61,025 nucleotides of DNA. Source: Haloferax gibbonsii ATCC 33959 (GTDB lineage: Archaea; Halobacteriota; Halobacteria; Halobacteriales; Haloferacaceae). The stretch spans positions 103,797 to 164,821 of the forward strand of contig NZ_AOLJ01000022.1 in NCBI RefSeq assembly GCF_000336775.1, in the 5' to 3' direction. This document shows, one piece after another, positions 33,487 through 41,262 of this stretch. Numbering within the stretch: position 1 is the first letter of the stretch; each line of letters begins with the position of its first letter. The translations under genes and the position numbers were made by a program. The notes under the pieces are model-generated. The model ran no database searches. It was not told the DNA's origin and worked only from the letters and a program-made list of their open reading frames with translations.

Positions 33487-33495
33487 CTCGCCGTC

Positions 33496-34203
33496 TCAGA
33501 CTTGGTCGGGGTCGTCGAGGACGACCGGGATGCCGCGGTTCGCCACGTCGACGACGAAGGCGTCCGGGTCGGTTTCGAGAAGCGGAATCGTGTTGTAGTG
33601 AATCGGGAGCACGAGGTCGGGGTCGAGCGTCTCCGCGAGGTCGGCGGCCTCGTGGCGGTCCATCACGACCGAACCGCCGATGTTGGCGAGAAACAGCGAG
33701 ACCTCGAGGTGTTTGTGGCCTTCGAGCACGTCGGAGTCGCCGGGCCAGAAGACGGTCCGGTCGGCGATCGAGATGTGGTAGCCGCAGCCGAAGCCCTGCG
33801 GGTGGACGATATCGCCGTCGCGGAGATGCGGCCCGTCGGGGTCGTTGAACGCCGGGAGCGACCACACGTCGACTTCGCCGACGGTGAGGTGGTCCTCCTC
33901 GCCGACGCGGACCGTCTCGTAGGGGAGTTCCTCGACCGGCACCACGTCGCGGTCGATGGTCGCGGCGTCGACCCCCTCGAAGGCGACGACCGTCGCGTCG
34001 GCGTCGGCGACCTGCTCGATGGCGTCGGAGTCGTAGTGGTGGTTGTGCGTGACCAAAATCAGGTCGCCGTCGCGGGCGTAGTAGTCGTCGAGGACGCCGT
34101 AGCGGCCGGGGTCGAAGTAGACGACGAAGCCGTCGGGCGACTCGATTCTGACGGTCGCGTAGCCGAGCCACGACACGTCGAGGCCGTCGTGTTTGATGGT
34201 CAT
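33496..34203 (-). CDS. Metallo-beta-lactamase-fold hydrolase (UPF0173-like)
   Basis: The 235-residue protein has the MBL fold of the UPF0173/RomA-like group: VSWLGYATVRIES, VYFDPGRYG, the metal motif LVTHNHHYDSDAIEQ (HxHxxD type), VFWPGDSDVL and the late His in LVLPIHYNTIPL. Members hydrolyse phosphodiesters, lactones or N-acyl lipids; the specific target is open. The motif differs slightly from the usual HxHxDH. CTTTTTACCCC about 26 bases before the ATG is a good TATA box and fixes the start. The protein is cytoplasmic, with no signal sequence. Confidence 0.88.
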   Translation of the reverse strand: MTIKHDGLDVSWLGYATVRIESPDGFVVYFDPGRYGVLDDYYARDGDLILVTHNHHYDSDAIEQVADADATVVAFEGVDAATIDRDVVPVEELPYETVRVGEEDHLTVGEVDVWSLPAFNDPDGPHLRDGDIVHPQGFGCGYHISIADRTVFWPGDSDVLEGHKHLEVSLFLANIGGSVVMDRHEAADLAETLDPDLVLPIHYNTIPLLETDPDAFVVDVANRGIPVVLDDPDQV

Positions 34204-34304
34204 ACGCGACACCTCGAACCGAGGGGTAAAAAGCGCGGCTCTCGGGGCGAGGCGGTCGATGCGGACGGAGACGAGTGTCGGGCGGCGGGTGCGCGACCCC
34301 CGAC

Positions 34305-34655
34305 TCAGACGAGCGTGTCGCGCAGGACGCCGAACACGACGAGGCTCCACAGGAACAACCCGGCCCCGTAGAACAGGAGGGTGAGGCGGAGCGAGGTGTC
34401 CGTCTCCACGGGCGACCACAGCCCCGCGTTCGAGACGACTCTGTTCGTCCCGCCCTTCTCGCCCGCGTGTTCGACGTTACTTGGGCCCATCTGTCCCACG
34501 GCCCCGCCGCCGAGTACGACGAGGAGTACGCCGGCTCCCGTCAACCCGAGTATGTACAATCCCGAGTGCGTCGCGAGATACACCGCGCCGACCGTGAGCA
34601 GACCGAGGAGGCCGGTGTAGAGGACGACCGGCTTCCAGAGGGCGTCAAGATTCAT
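34305..34655 (-). CDS. Membrane protein of unknown function
   Basis: The 116-residue protein has membrane segments at about residues 9-28 (VVLYTGLLGLLTVGAVYLAT) and 32-50 (YILGLTGAGVLLVVLGGGA), a polar loop of about 40 residues (GPSNVEHAGEKGG onward), and a C-terminal segment LTLLFYGAGLFLWSLVVFG. The pattern recalls small DUF-type haloarchaeal membrane proteins; I do not recognise it further. An AGATATAGTATC element lies about 39 bases upstream on the coding strand. It is followed by the MBL-fold gene on the same strand. Confidence 0.78.
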   Translation of the reverse strand: MNLDALWKPVVLYTGLLGLLTVGAVYLATHSGLYILGLTGAGVLLVVLGGGAVGQMGPSNVEHAGEKGGTNRVVSNAGLWSPVETDTSLRLTLLFYGAGLFLWSLVVFGVLRDTLV

Positions 34656-34726
34656 GGAGGACCACCGTCCGAAGCTGTCGGCACACAGATACTATATCTC
34701 TTTGGGCGACCCGCGGCGAGCGCCGG

Positions 34727-36484
34727 TCACTGCGAGTCGGCCAGTCGCTCGACGCGCTCCAGCGAGTCGGCCGTCTCGGCGGTCTTGTCCTCGCGGACGG
34801 TGACGAACCGCGGGAACCGGAGCGCGTAGCCCGAGGAGTACGTCGGCGACGCCTGAATCTCCTCGTAGCCGACCTCGAAGACGACCGAGGGGCGGATGTC
34901 GACTTCCTTGCCGGACTCCCGTTCGATTTCGGGTTCGAGGAGGTCGGTCAACTCGACTAACTCCTCGTCCGTGATGCCCGTGGCGACCTTGCCGATGGTC
35001 TCGAAGGCGTCGTCGCCGGACTCGGCTTCGACGCGGGCCGAAAGCAGGAACGTCCCGAGGAACTCCGCGCGGCGGCCCTCGCCCCACTCCGCGCCGGTGA
35101 CGACGAGGTCCAGCGTCTCCACGTCGGGCTTGCGTTTCAGCCAGTTCTTCCCGCGGTCGCCCGGCGAGTAGGGCGCGTCGGGGTTCTTCAGCATGATTCC
35201 CTCGTGGCCGGCGTCGAGGGCGTCGGCCTCGTAGGCGGCGATTTCGTCGGCGTCGTCGGTCAGGAGGAGGTCGGAGACGGCCGCCGAGTCGTCGCCGAGG
35301 ACCGCGGCCAGTCGGTCGTGCCGGTCGGACAGCGGGTCGGTCAGGAGGTCGTCGCCGCCGGCGTGCAGGCAGTCGAACGCCCGGAGTTCGACCCGGACCT
35401 CCTCGCGCATCCGGCCCACGTCGTGCTTGCGGCGGAAGCGCCGGAGAATCTCCTGAAACGGGAGGGGCTCGCCGTCGTCGTCCATCGCCACGACCTCGCC
35501 GTCGAGGATGACCGACTCGTCGACCGCGTCCGCGACGAACTCGACCACCTCGGGGAGCGCGCCGGTCACGTCCTCCATGTTGCGCGAGAACAGCGAGACC
35601 TCGCCGTCGGCGTCGCGGTGGACCTGCACGCGCGCGCCGTCGAACTTGGTCTCGACCGCGGCGGCGTCCCACTCGTCGAGCGCGTCGGCGGCGGTGCCGG
35701 CCTGCGCCAGCATCGCCTGTACGGGGCGGCCGACTTCGAGGCGGACCCCGTCGAGGCCGGCTTCGCCCTCGTCGCGGGCGAGTTCGGCGACCATGCCGTA
35801 GTCGTTCGACACCTGTAGGGCGCGGGCGACGGCGGCGACGGCCTCGTTCCGGCGGTCGCGGGCGGCGGCTTCGGTCTCCGCGTCGGCGTCGTCGTCGCGG
35901 ATGGCGGCGGCGTCCGCGGGGTCGACCAAGAACGCCTCCGCGACGGCGTCGCGGACGGCCCCTTCGCCGACGCCGATGCGCATCTCGGAGAGGACGAGCC
36001 GTGCGAGGATGCGCGCCTCGTCGGGGTCGGTCCGATTGAACAGGCCGTAGAGCGTCTTGAGCTTCGTTTCTTCGCTCCCCGAGCCGGAAGCGGCCGCGAG
36101 CGCCCGGAGTTCTGAATCGACTTCGGCGACGGTTAGGCCGTCTTGACCACCCGAGCCGAAGGCGGCGAGGCCGCGCTGGCCGCCGAAGTCGTAGCTCGCG
36201 GCGACCGCGCCGATTTCGCCGCGGTCGGCGAGGCGGTCTTCCACGTCGTCGGCCGAGACGTTCGGGCCGGCGGCGCGGGCGATGGCCTCGTGGCAGAGCC
36301 GCGGGCCGATGTCGAGCGTGGTCGAGTCCCACGCCGGGAAGACGCGGCCTTGGACGAACCGGGCGACCGTCGGGAGGTCGTCGCCGGCGTCCGAAAAGAG
36401 GTCGGAGAGGAGCGAGACGACCGCGAGGTCCGCTGGCTCGGCTTCTATCTCGGCGGCGCGGGCGGCGAACTCGGCGAACTGCAT
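34727..36484 (-). CDS. ligA: ATP-dependent DNA ligase
   Basis: From the ATG at 36484 the protein has 585 residues. The N-terminal DNA-binding domain (ELKTLYGLFNRTDPDEA and MRIGVGEGAVRDA are typical of archaeal ligases) is followed by the nucleotidyltransferase core with the adenylated lysine, about Lys280, in ETKFDGARVQVH (motif I). Further motifs are LFSRNMEDVTG (motif III), DGEVVAM (IIIa), GIMLKNP (IV) and the OB-fold domain with NWLKRKPD (V). It seals nicks in replication, including Okazaki fragments, and in repair. CTTTTGCCCC 28 bases upstream supports the start. It diverges from a GCS2-like ligase gene. Confidence 0.96.
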   Translation of the reverse strand: MQFAEFAARAAEIEAEPADLAVVSLLSDLFSDAGDDLPTVARFVQGRVFPAWDSTTLDIGPRLCHEAIARAAGPNVSADDVEDRLADRGEIGAVAASYDFGGQRGLAAFGSGGQDGLTVAEVDSELRALAAASGSGSEETKLKTLYGLFNRTDPDEARILARLVLSEMRIGVGEGAVRDAVAEAFLVDPADAAAIRDDDADAETEAAARDRRNEAVAAVARALQVSNDYGMVAELARDEGEAGLDGVRLEVGRPVQAMLAQAGTAADALDEWDAAAVETKFDGARVQVHRDADGEVSLFSRNMEDVTGALPEVVEFVADAVDESVILDGEVVAMDDDGEPLPFQEILRRFRRKHDVGRMREEVRVELRAFDCLHAGGDDLLTDPLSDRHDRLAAVLGDDSAAVSDLLLTDDADEIAAYEADALDAGHEGIMLKNPDAPYSPGDRGKNWLKRKPDVETLDLVVTGAEWGEGRRAEFLGTFLLSARVEAESGDDAFETIGKVATGITDEELVELTDLLEPEIERESGKEVDIRPSVVFEVGYEEIQASPTYSSGYALRFPRFVTVREDKTAETADSLERVERLADSQ

Positions 36485-36602
36485 CGTCCGTGGGTATCGC
36501 CGCGCGGGGCAAAAGCGTCTCGACAGTCGTCGGGGATGTGATTCGCTGCCGAACGACCGCGGTGCCGGGAAGTTGAAGGCGTTCGACGCCGGAACGCCGG
36601 GT

Positions 36603-38132
36603 ATGAGCGACGACCTCGCAGAGCGCGTCGAAGACGTGCTCGCGGTCGACGCGGCCGAGTTCGAAGCGCAAGCGAAAGCCGACGCCGAGGTACTCAAGCG
36701 CGAACTGCGCGAGGGGACCTTCGACAACCACCAGTCCATCGTCGGCTTGGAGTACGAGTTCTACGCCGTCTCCGACGGTCGCTGGTCCGCGAGCGAAGAC
36801 GACGTGCACGCGCTCATGCGGGTCCCGCGCCGGCTGCTCGGGCTCATGGGCTTCGAGAAGGAACTCGGGCTCCACAACGCCGAGATGACCACGAGCCCCC
36901 AGCCGCTGAACCCCCACGGGCTCCGCGCGCAGGAGTCCGAGGTCCGCGCCCGACTCGACGCCGCGCTCGACTGCGCCGCCGCCGAGGGGATGCGCCTCGT
37001 CTCCGACGGGATGTGGAGTATCCCGCCGGCCGGCGAGAGCGCCCGCGAGTACCTGACAGACTCCGTCACCGACGGTGGCGTCCGCCTCGCGACGAACATG
37101 AGCAACTCCGTGCGGTACCACGCGATGGCCAACGGGCCGACCGCCCCGGAGTCGTTCACGCTCGACGCGCCGCACGTCTCGCTCGAAGCGGACACCGTGA
37201 TGCCCGAGGCGCTCATCACGTCCATCCAGCCGCACTATCAGGTCCCGCACGCGGCCGACCTGCCGTACCACTTCAACTACGCGCTGCGGGTCGCCGGGCC
37301 GCTTCTCGCGCTCGGCGTCAACTCGCCGTTTTTCCCCGCCGACCTCTACGACGAGGGCGTGACGGCCGACGAGATTCTCGCCGACGGCTGGGACGAAAAC
37401 CGCATCGCGGTGTTCGAGTCGGTGCTCAACTCCGGCGACCACGAGAAGGTCGCCTTCCCCGGCGACCTCGACACCGTCGAAGACGCCGTCGACCGCGTCG
37501 TCGAGGACTCCACGATGGTTCCCATGTCGGTCGAACGCGGCGACCGCTTCGACGACGACTTCGCCACGCTCCGCCGCAAACACGGCACCTACTGGCGGTG
37601 GGTCCGTCCGGTGTTCGACGGCGCGTCCCGCTCGTCGGCCAACGCACGCATCGAGTTCCGCCCCATCGCGGGCCAGCCAACCGTCCGCGACTCCGTGGCG
37701 TTCCAGGCCGCCTTCGCGGGACTCATGGAGCGACTCCCCCGACTGGACCACCCCGTCATCGACCTCGACTGGGAGACCGCGGAGGAGAACTTCTACACCG
37801 CGATGCGCGAGGGCCCCCACGGCGACCTGCGCTGGATAGACGTCGACGGCGACGAGGTGACCGGCGCGGACCTCTACGAGGACCTGCTCGTCCACGCCCG
37901 CGACGGGCTTCGGCTCGCGGGCTGTTCCGAGGAGGAGGCCAACTACTACCTCGAACCCCTTCGCAAGCGCGTCGAGACGGGCGTCACGCCGGCCGACTGG
38001 AAGCGCGCTCGCGTCCGCGACGCCCTCGACGACGCCGACGACTTCGAGACGGCGCTCCGCGAGATGCAACGCGAGTACGTCGAGCGCCAGTCCGACTCGC
38101 TGCTCGAAGGCGCGTTCGCCGACTGGTTCTGA
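36603..38132 (+). CDS. Glutamate-cysteine ligase-like (GCS2) carboxylate-amine ligase
   Basis: The 509-residue protein fits the GCS2/COG2170-type gamma-glutamyl ligase fold: IVGLEYEFYAV (first acidic metal motif), LHNAEMTTSPQP, ATNMSNSVRYHAM, SIQPHYQVPHAADL, LLALGVNSPFFPADLYDEG with the following ENRIAVFES, and ANARIEFRPIAGQPTVRDSVAF. These enzymes join the gamma-carboxylate of glutamate, or a similar acid, to an amine using ATP. Haloferax uses gamma-glutamylcysteine as its major thiol, but I recall its characterised GshA as a different, shorter gene, so this may be a paralogue with another substrate. It diverges from the DNA ligase gene. Confidence 0.8.
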   Translation: MSDDLAERVEDVLAVDAAEFEAQAKADAEVLKRELREGTFDNHQSIVGLEYEFYAVSDGRWSASEDDVHALMRVPRRLLGLMGFEKELGLHNAEMTTSPQPLNPHGLRAQESEVRARLDAALDCAAAEGMRLVSDGMWSIPPAGESAREYLTDSVTDGGVRLATNMSNSVRYHAMANGPTAPESFTLDAPHVSLEADTVMPEALITSIQPHYQVPHAADLPYHFNYALRVAGPLLALGVNSPFFPADLYDEGVTADEILADGWDENRIAVFESVLNSGDHEKVAFPGDLDTVEDAVDRVVEDSTMVPMSVERGDRFDDDFATLRRKHGTYWRWVRPVFDGASRSSANARIEFRPIAGQPTVRDSVAFQAAFAGLMERLPRLDHPVIDLDWETAEENFYTAMREGPHGDLRWIDVDGDEVTGADLYEDLLVHARDGLRLAGCSEEEANYYLEPLRKRVETGVTPADWKRARVRDALDDADDFETALREMQREYVERQSDSLLEGAFADWF

Positions 38133-38240
38133 GCCGGCGGGCGCACTCGGCTCCGCGCGCCTCGACGACGGCGAGGCGGTCTCGGCTTCACGCACTTTTG
38201 TCGGAGAAATAACTATTATCGCGCCGCTCGAACGCCGCGT

Positions 38241-38618
38241 ATGGTCTCCCGCCGGACGAAAGCCGTCGCCGAATTCGGTCTCGCGCTTCTCACCGCGCTC
38301 TGGATGGTGTCGATGCGCCGTCTGCTCCGCTCCAGCGACGACGAGTCGTACGAGCCGACGCCGCTCTCGCCGGGCGGACTCGCCGTCGGCGGGGCGTGGG
38401 GAGCCGGGCAGGTGTGGGCGTACGACCGCGATAGCTGGAAGGTTCGCACACGCCGACGTCGCGCGCTGGTCGTCAGCTTCCTCGGTATCGCGGTCGAGCG
38501 CCGACTGCTCCCCCGAACCGAGTCGTTCCGGTACAGCCTCGGACTCGGGCGCGTTCTCGGCGTGCTCGGCTACCGGGCGTGGTACGGGCTCCTGCGGCCG
38601 CTTCCGGGCGACGAGTGA
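38241..38618 (+). CDS. Conserved small protein, unknown function
   Basis: The 125-residue, notably basic protein has a hydrophobic N-terminal segment (AVAEFGLALLTALWMVSM), an acidic patch, a weak hydrophobic region (GGLAVGGAWGAGQVWAY) and an Arg-rich centre (KVRTRRRRALVVSF). Such a positive charge is unusual for a haloarchaeal protein and could suit membrane-surface or nucleic-acid contact. The start is well supported: AACTATTATC at 38211-38220 lies 25-30 bases upstream. No family recognised. Confidence 0.65.
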   Translation: MVSRRTKAVAEFGLALLTALWMVSMRRLLRSSDDESYEPTPLSPGGLAVGGAWGAGQVWAYDRDSWKVRTRRRRALVVSFLGIAVERRLLPRTESFRYSLGLGRVLGVLGYRAWYGLLRPLPGDE

Positions 38619-38712
38619 GCGGATTCTCCGCGGGGGTTCGGTCGCGGGAGTCCGACCAGTCCAGCCGGTCGCGACTCGTTAAAACGAAGAGAAACCGCCG
38701 ACTGCGGGCGAC

Positions 38713-39444
38713 TTATTCGAGGCCTTCGAAGTTCTGGTGGCGCTGGATGTCGACGCCGTCCTCGGTGACGACGGCGATGTTGATGCCGTTACCCGAGGCG
38801 AGGTCGCGCTCGACCGCCGAGCGGATGGCCTTCGTGGCGACCTGCTTCGCCTCGTCGATGCTGAGGCCGTCTTCGAACTCCTGTTCGAGCACACCGAGGG
38901 CGTACTGGCTGCCGGAGCCGGTGACGGTGTACTCCTCTTCGAGGATGGAGCCGGCGGGGTCGATGCTGTAGATGTGGGGGCCGGTCTCGTCGACGCCGCC
39001 GAGGATGGGCTGGACGACGTAGAACCCGCCCGAGCGGAGGAAGTTGCCGACGAGCGTCGACAGCGCCTGCATGCTCATGTCCTCGCCGCGGCGGGCCTCG
39101 TAGAGGCGGACCTCCGCGCGGAGGGAGCTGATGAGCGACTGGGCGGCCGAGACGGAGCCGGCGATGGTCAGCGCGCCCGTCGGGTGAATCTCTTCGACCT
39201 TCTGGACGTCCTTCGAGGAGACCATGTAGCCCATGCTCGCGCGCATGTCGGTCGCGAGGACGACGCCGTCTTCGGTCTTGATACCGACGGTGGTCGTTCC
39301 GGTCTTCGTCTCCTTGTCTCCGAGCGAGTCGGCGCGACGCTCGGCGTGTGGGAACTCGCCGAGCTCGGGACCGAACACGTTCGAGCGGTCGCCGTTCAGC
39401 GAGTCGAGACGGCCGGAGAACTCGTCGTGAGTCGGGGTACGCAT
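38713..39444 (-). CDS. psmB: 20S proteasome beta subunit
   Basis: The 243-residue protein is the proteolytic subunit of the 20S core. A propeptide of 49 residues ends KETKTG, and the catalytic N-terminal Thr50 follows in TTTVGIKTEDGVVLATD; further catalytic residues lie in the DMRAS and GSVSAAQSLISSLRAE segments, with the supporting SGSQYALGVLEQ. Self-cleavage after Gly49 during assembly exposes the threonine. The protein assembles with alpha subunits encoded elsewhere. GATAAAT at 39469-39475 is a TATA box 28 bases upstream of the ATG. An earlier in-frame start (39459) would lie too close to that box. Confidence 0.98.
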   Translation of the reverse strand: MRTPTHDEFSGRLDSLNGDRSNVFGPELGEFPHAERRADSLGDKETKTGTTTVGIKTEDGVVLATDMRASMGYMVSSKDVQKVEEIHPTGALTIAGSVSAAQSLISSLRAEVRLYEARRGEDMSMQALSTLVGNFLRSGGFYVVQPILGGVDETGPHIYSIDPAGSILEEEYTVTGSGSQYALGVLEQEFEDGLSIDEAKQVATKAIRSAVERDLASGNGINIAVVTEDGVDIQRHQNFEGLE

Positions 39445-39593
39445 TGTCAGCGATTGCACTTCGGCGCTGATAAATGCAACCCTTCACCTCGCCGTTGCCG
39501 GTGCCAAAGCGTCAGACGCGCGTCGGCGGCGGCCGCGCGGTGCGGTCGCTCGCGGGAAGTACCGTCGGGAGGAGGGAGGGCGCGCGAGTCGGC

Positions 39594-39767
39594 TTAGCGA
39601 GCCGCGGCGCGTTCGTAGGCGGTTCCGGTCGTTTCCACGAGCCGGCGAATCGGGAGGGTCACACCCATCCGGCGAGCGGCGAGCGCGACGGGGAGCAGCG
39701 CGATGCCCATCGCGACCGATAGCTGGTAGGCGGCGAACAGGACGTACTTCGTTAGGCGGGGTATCAT
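39594..39767 (-). CDS. 57-residue membrane-associated protein
   Basis: An ATG at 39765-39767 opens a 58-codon frame ending in TAA at 39594-39596. The product starts MIPRLTKYVLFAAYQLSVAM and continues with a hydrophobic GIALLPVALA stretch, then a basic, amphipathic C-terminus with RRLVETTGTAYERAAAR. It has one or two membrane segments. A strong TATA element (TATATAAATC on the plus strand, 39803-39812) lies about 40 bases upstream, giving a leader of roughly 15 bases. Codon use has the G/C third-position bias of real genes here. Function unknown; it follows psmB's promoter side on the same strand. Confidence 0.68.
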   Translation of the reverse strand: MIPRLTKYVLFAAYQLSVAMGIALLPVALAARRMGVTLPIRRLVETTGTAYERAAAR

Positions 39768-40107
39768 CACCGTGTCCTCAGTCGAGGCTCGGGAGGTGTC
39801 GGTATATAAATCTTCTCTCAGCCGGCCGCGCGATACCCCGACGCTGTCTATCGATTAAAGTACACTTGTCTCTACACCAACTAGACCGACTATTCGGCGT
39901 GAGACGCGCGTGACCCGCGGAGCGCTTTTCCATAAGTTATAGCGATAATCCCCGTGGCATGCGCGGGTCGTGCGCGCTCCGGTCGGTGGACGGGAGTGTC
40001 GTGGATTCGGACGCGTCGCGGTCGGTTCGCGGCCCGGGTGTGTGAATCCCACGCGCCCCGGCGCTCGAACCACAAGACACGAAACCCCACCGGCGCGTAA
40101 CGTGTGT
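39768..40107. other. 340-base region with promoter elements but no convincing gene
   Basis: It contains the TATATAAATC promoter of the 57-residue gene, an AT-rich stretch at 39840-39900, and a second promoter-like CATAAGTTATAG at 39931-39942. The latter is about 22 bases before an ATG at 39959 that opens a 28-codon frame ending at 40045. I cannot support that frame as a gene; a short RNA is equally possible. Confidence 0.45.
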
Positions 40108-40467
40108 ATGAGCAACTATCTCGTCGCGATGGAGGCGGCCTGGTTGGTCCGGGACGTAGAAGACATCGACGACGCCATCGGCGTCGCGGTCAGCGAGGCC
40201 GGCAAGCGACTCAACCAGAAGGACAAGGAGTACGTCGAGGTCGAAGTCGGCGCGACGCCCTGTCCCGCCTGTGGCGAACCGTTCGACTCCGCGTTCATCG
40301 CGGCCAACACCGCCCTCGTCGGCCTGCTCCTCGAAATCAAGATTTTCAACGCGGACGGCGAGAAGCACGCCTCCCGCATCGCCAAAAGCGAGGTCGGCGG
40401 CGCGCTCCGCGACGTCCCCCTCGACGTCATCGACATCCGCGAGTTCGACTCCGACGAAGACCAGTAA
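40108..40467 (+). CDS. UPF0212 (DUF555) family protein
   Basis: The 119-residue protein matches archaeal UPF0212: SNYLVAMEAAWLVRDVEDIDDAIGVAVSEAG at the start, a CxxC in ATPCPACGEPFDSAF, ALVGLLLEIKIFNADG and SEVGGALRDVPLDVIDI. The CxxC pair could bind zinc in a dimer or be redox active, since only two cysteines are present. The family is largely confined to euryarchaea and has no known function. It stands alone between psmB and the HTH-CBS regulator. Confidence 0.9.
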   Translation: MSNYLVAMEAAWLVRDVEDIDDAIGVAVSEAGKRLNQKDKEYVEVEVGATPCPACGEPFDSAFIAANTALVGLLLEIKIFNADGEKHASRIAKSEVGGALRDVPLDVIDIREFDSDEDQ

Positions 40468-40632
40468 CCCCGCGCCGTCGCGCCCGGCCGCGTCGGGTCG
40501 TGCCAAACCGCACCGACCGGTGTACTTGGGGCGACCGCCCGACACGAGCGAGCGATTTTCGCGGCGCCTGCGAACCCCTGCCCCGATGAGCGACCGGAAC
40601 ACTTTTTCATAACTACGGGTTATCACTCCGGC

Positions 40633-41172
40633 ATGGAACTCCCCACGCCGCAGGACCTCAGGGAACGGCGGAACTCCCTGGAGTTGACGCAGAGCAAACT
40701 CGCCGACATGGCCGGGGTCTCCCAGCCGCTCATCGCCCGCATCGAAGGCGGCGACGTCGACCCGCGCCTCTCGACGCTCCGGCGCATCGTCGAGGCGCTG
40801 GACGAGGCCGAGGGTCGCATCGTGCGCGCGGAGGACATCATGAACACGACCGTCCGGAGCGTCGCTCCCGACAACTCAGTCCGCGAGGCGCGCGACATCA
40901 TGCTCGACGCCGGGTTCTCCCAACTGCCAGTCATCGAGAACGGCCGCCCGCTCGGCATCATCTCGAACGCGGACATCCGCCACGTCCAGGAGGACGACGT
41001 GACCGACCGCCCGGTCAACGAGGTCATGTCCGAGGGCGTCACGACCGTCGAACCCGAGACGACGCTGGACGAAATCGGCGTCTACCTCGACCACAACTCG
41101 GCTATCATCGTCGTCGAGGGCGGCGAGACGGTCGGCATCATCACCGAGGCCGACATCGCGGCCCACATCTGA
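40633..41172 (+). CDS. HTH (XRE-type) - CBS domain regulator
   Basis: The 179-residue protein joins an XRE helix-turn-helix (residues 5-60; LRERRNSLELTQSKLADMAGVSQPLIARIEGG) to a pair of CBS domains (about 68-120 and 128-179; IMNTTVRSVAPDNSVREARDIM and VMSEGVTTVEPETTLDEIG). CBS pairs usually bind adenine nucleotides or SAM, so this is a one-component switch coupling DNA binding to a nucleotide-type signal. CTTTTTCATAAC 20-31 bases before the ATG is the promoter. Such HTH-CBS proteins are typical of archaea; targets unknown. Confidence 0.92.
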   Translation: MELPTPQDLRERRNSLELTQSKLADMAGVSQPLIARIEGGDVDPRLSTLRRIVEALDEAEGRIVRAEDIMNTTVRSVAPDNSVREARDIMLDAGFSQLPVIENGRPLGIISNADIRHVQEDDVTDRPVNEVMSEGVTTVEPETTLDEIGVYLDHNSAIIVVEGGETVGIITEADIAAHI

Positions 41173-41262
41173 GGTCGAGTCCGGCGACCGGCGAGACGCC
41201 GGAGGCGGTCCGCCGTCCGAAACTGCGAAACTGCGAAACACCGGCACTCCCACGGGACAGAC

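Noticed and set aside
34692..38195. 1167-codon minus-strand frame over the GCS2-like gene and DNA ligase
   Set aside because: It shadows real genes in other frames; its second half is Arg-rich low-complexity translation.
38713..39444. Identity with the H. volcanii type strain
   Set aside because: Several PsmB positions (for example FPHAERRADS in the propeptide and the C-terminus NFEGLE) differ from the H. volcanii sequence as I remember it; a close relative is more likely. This rests on memory and needs an alignment.
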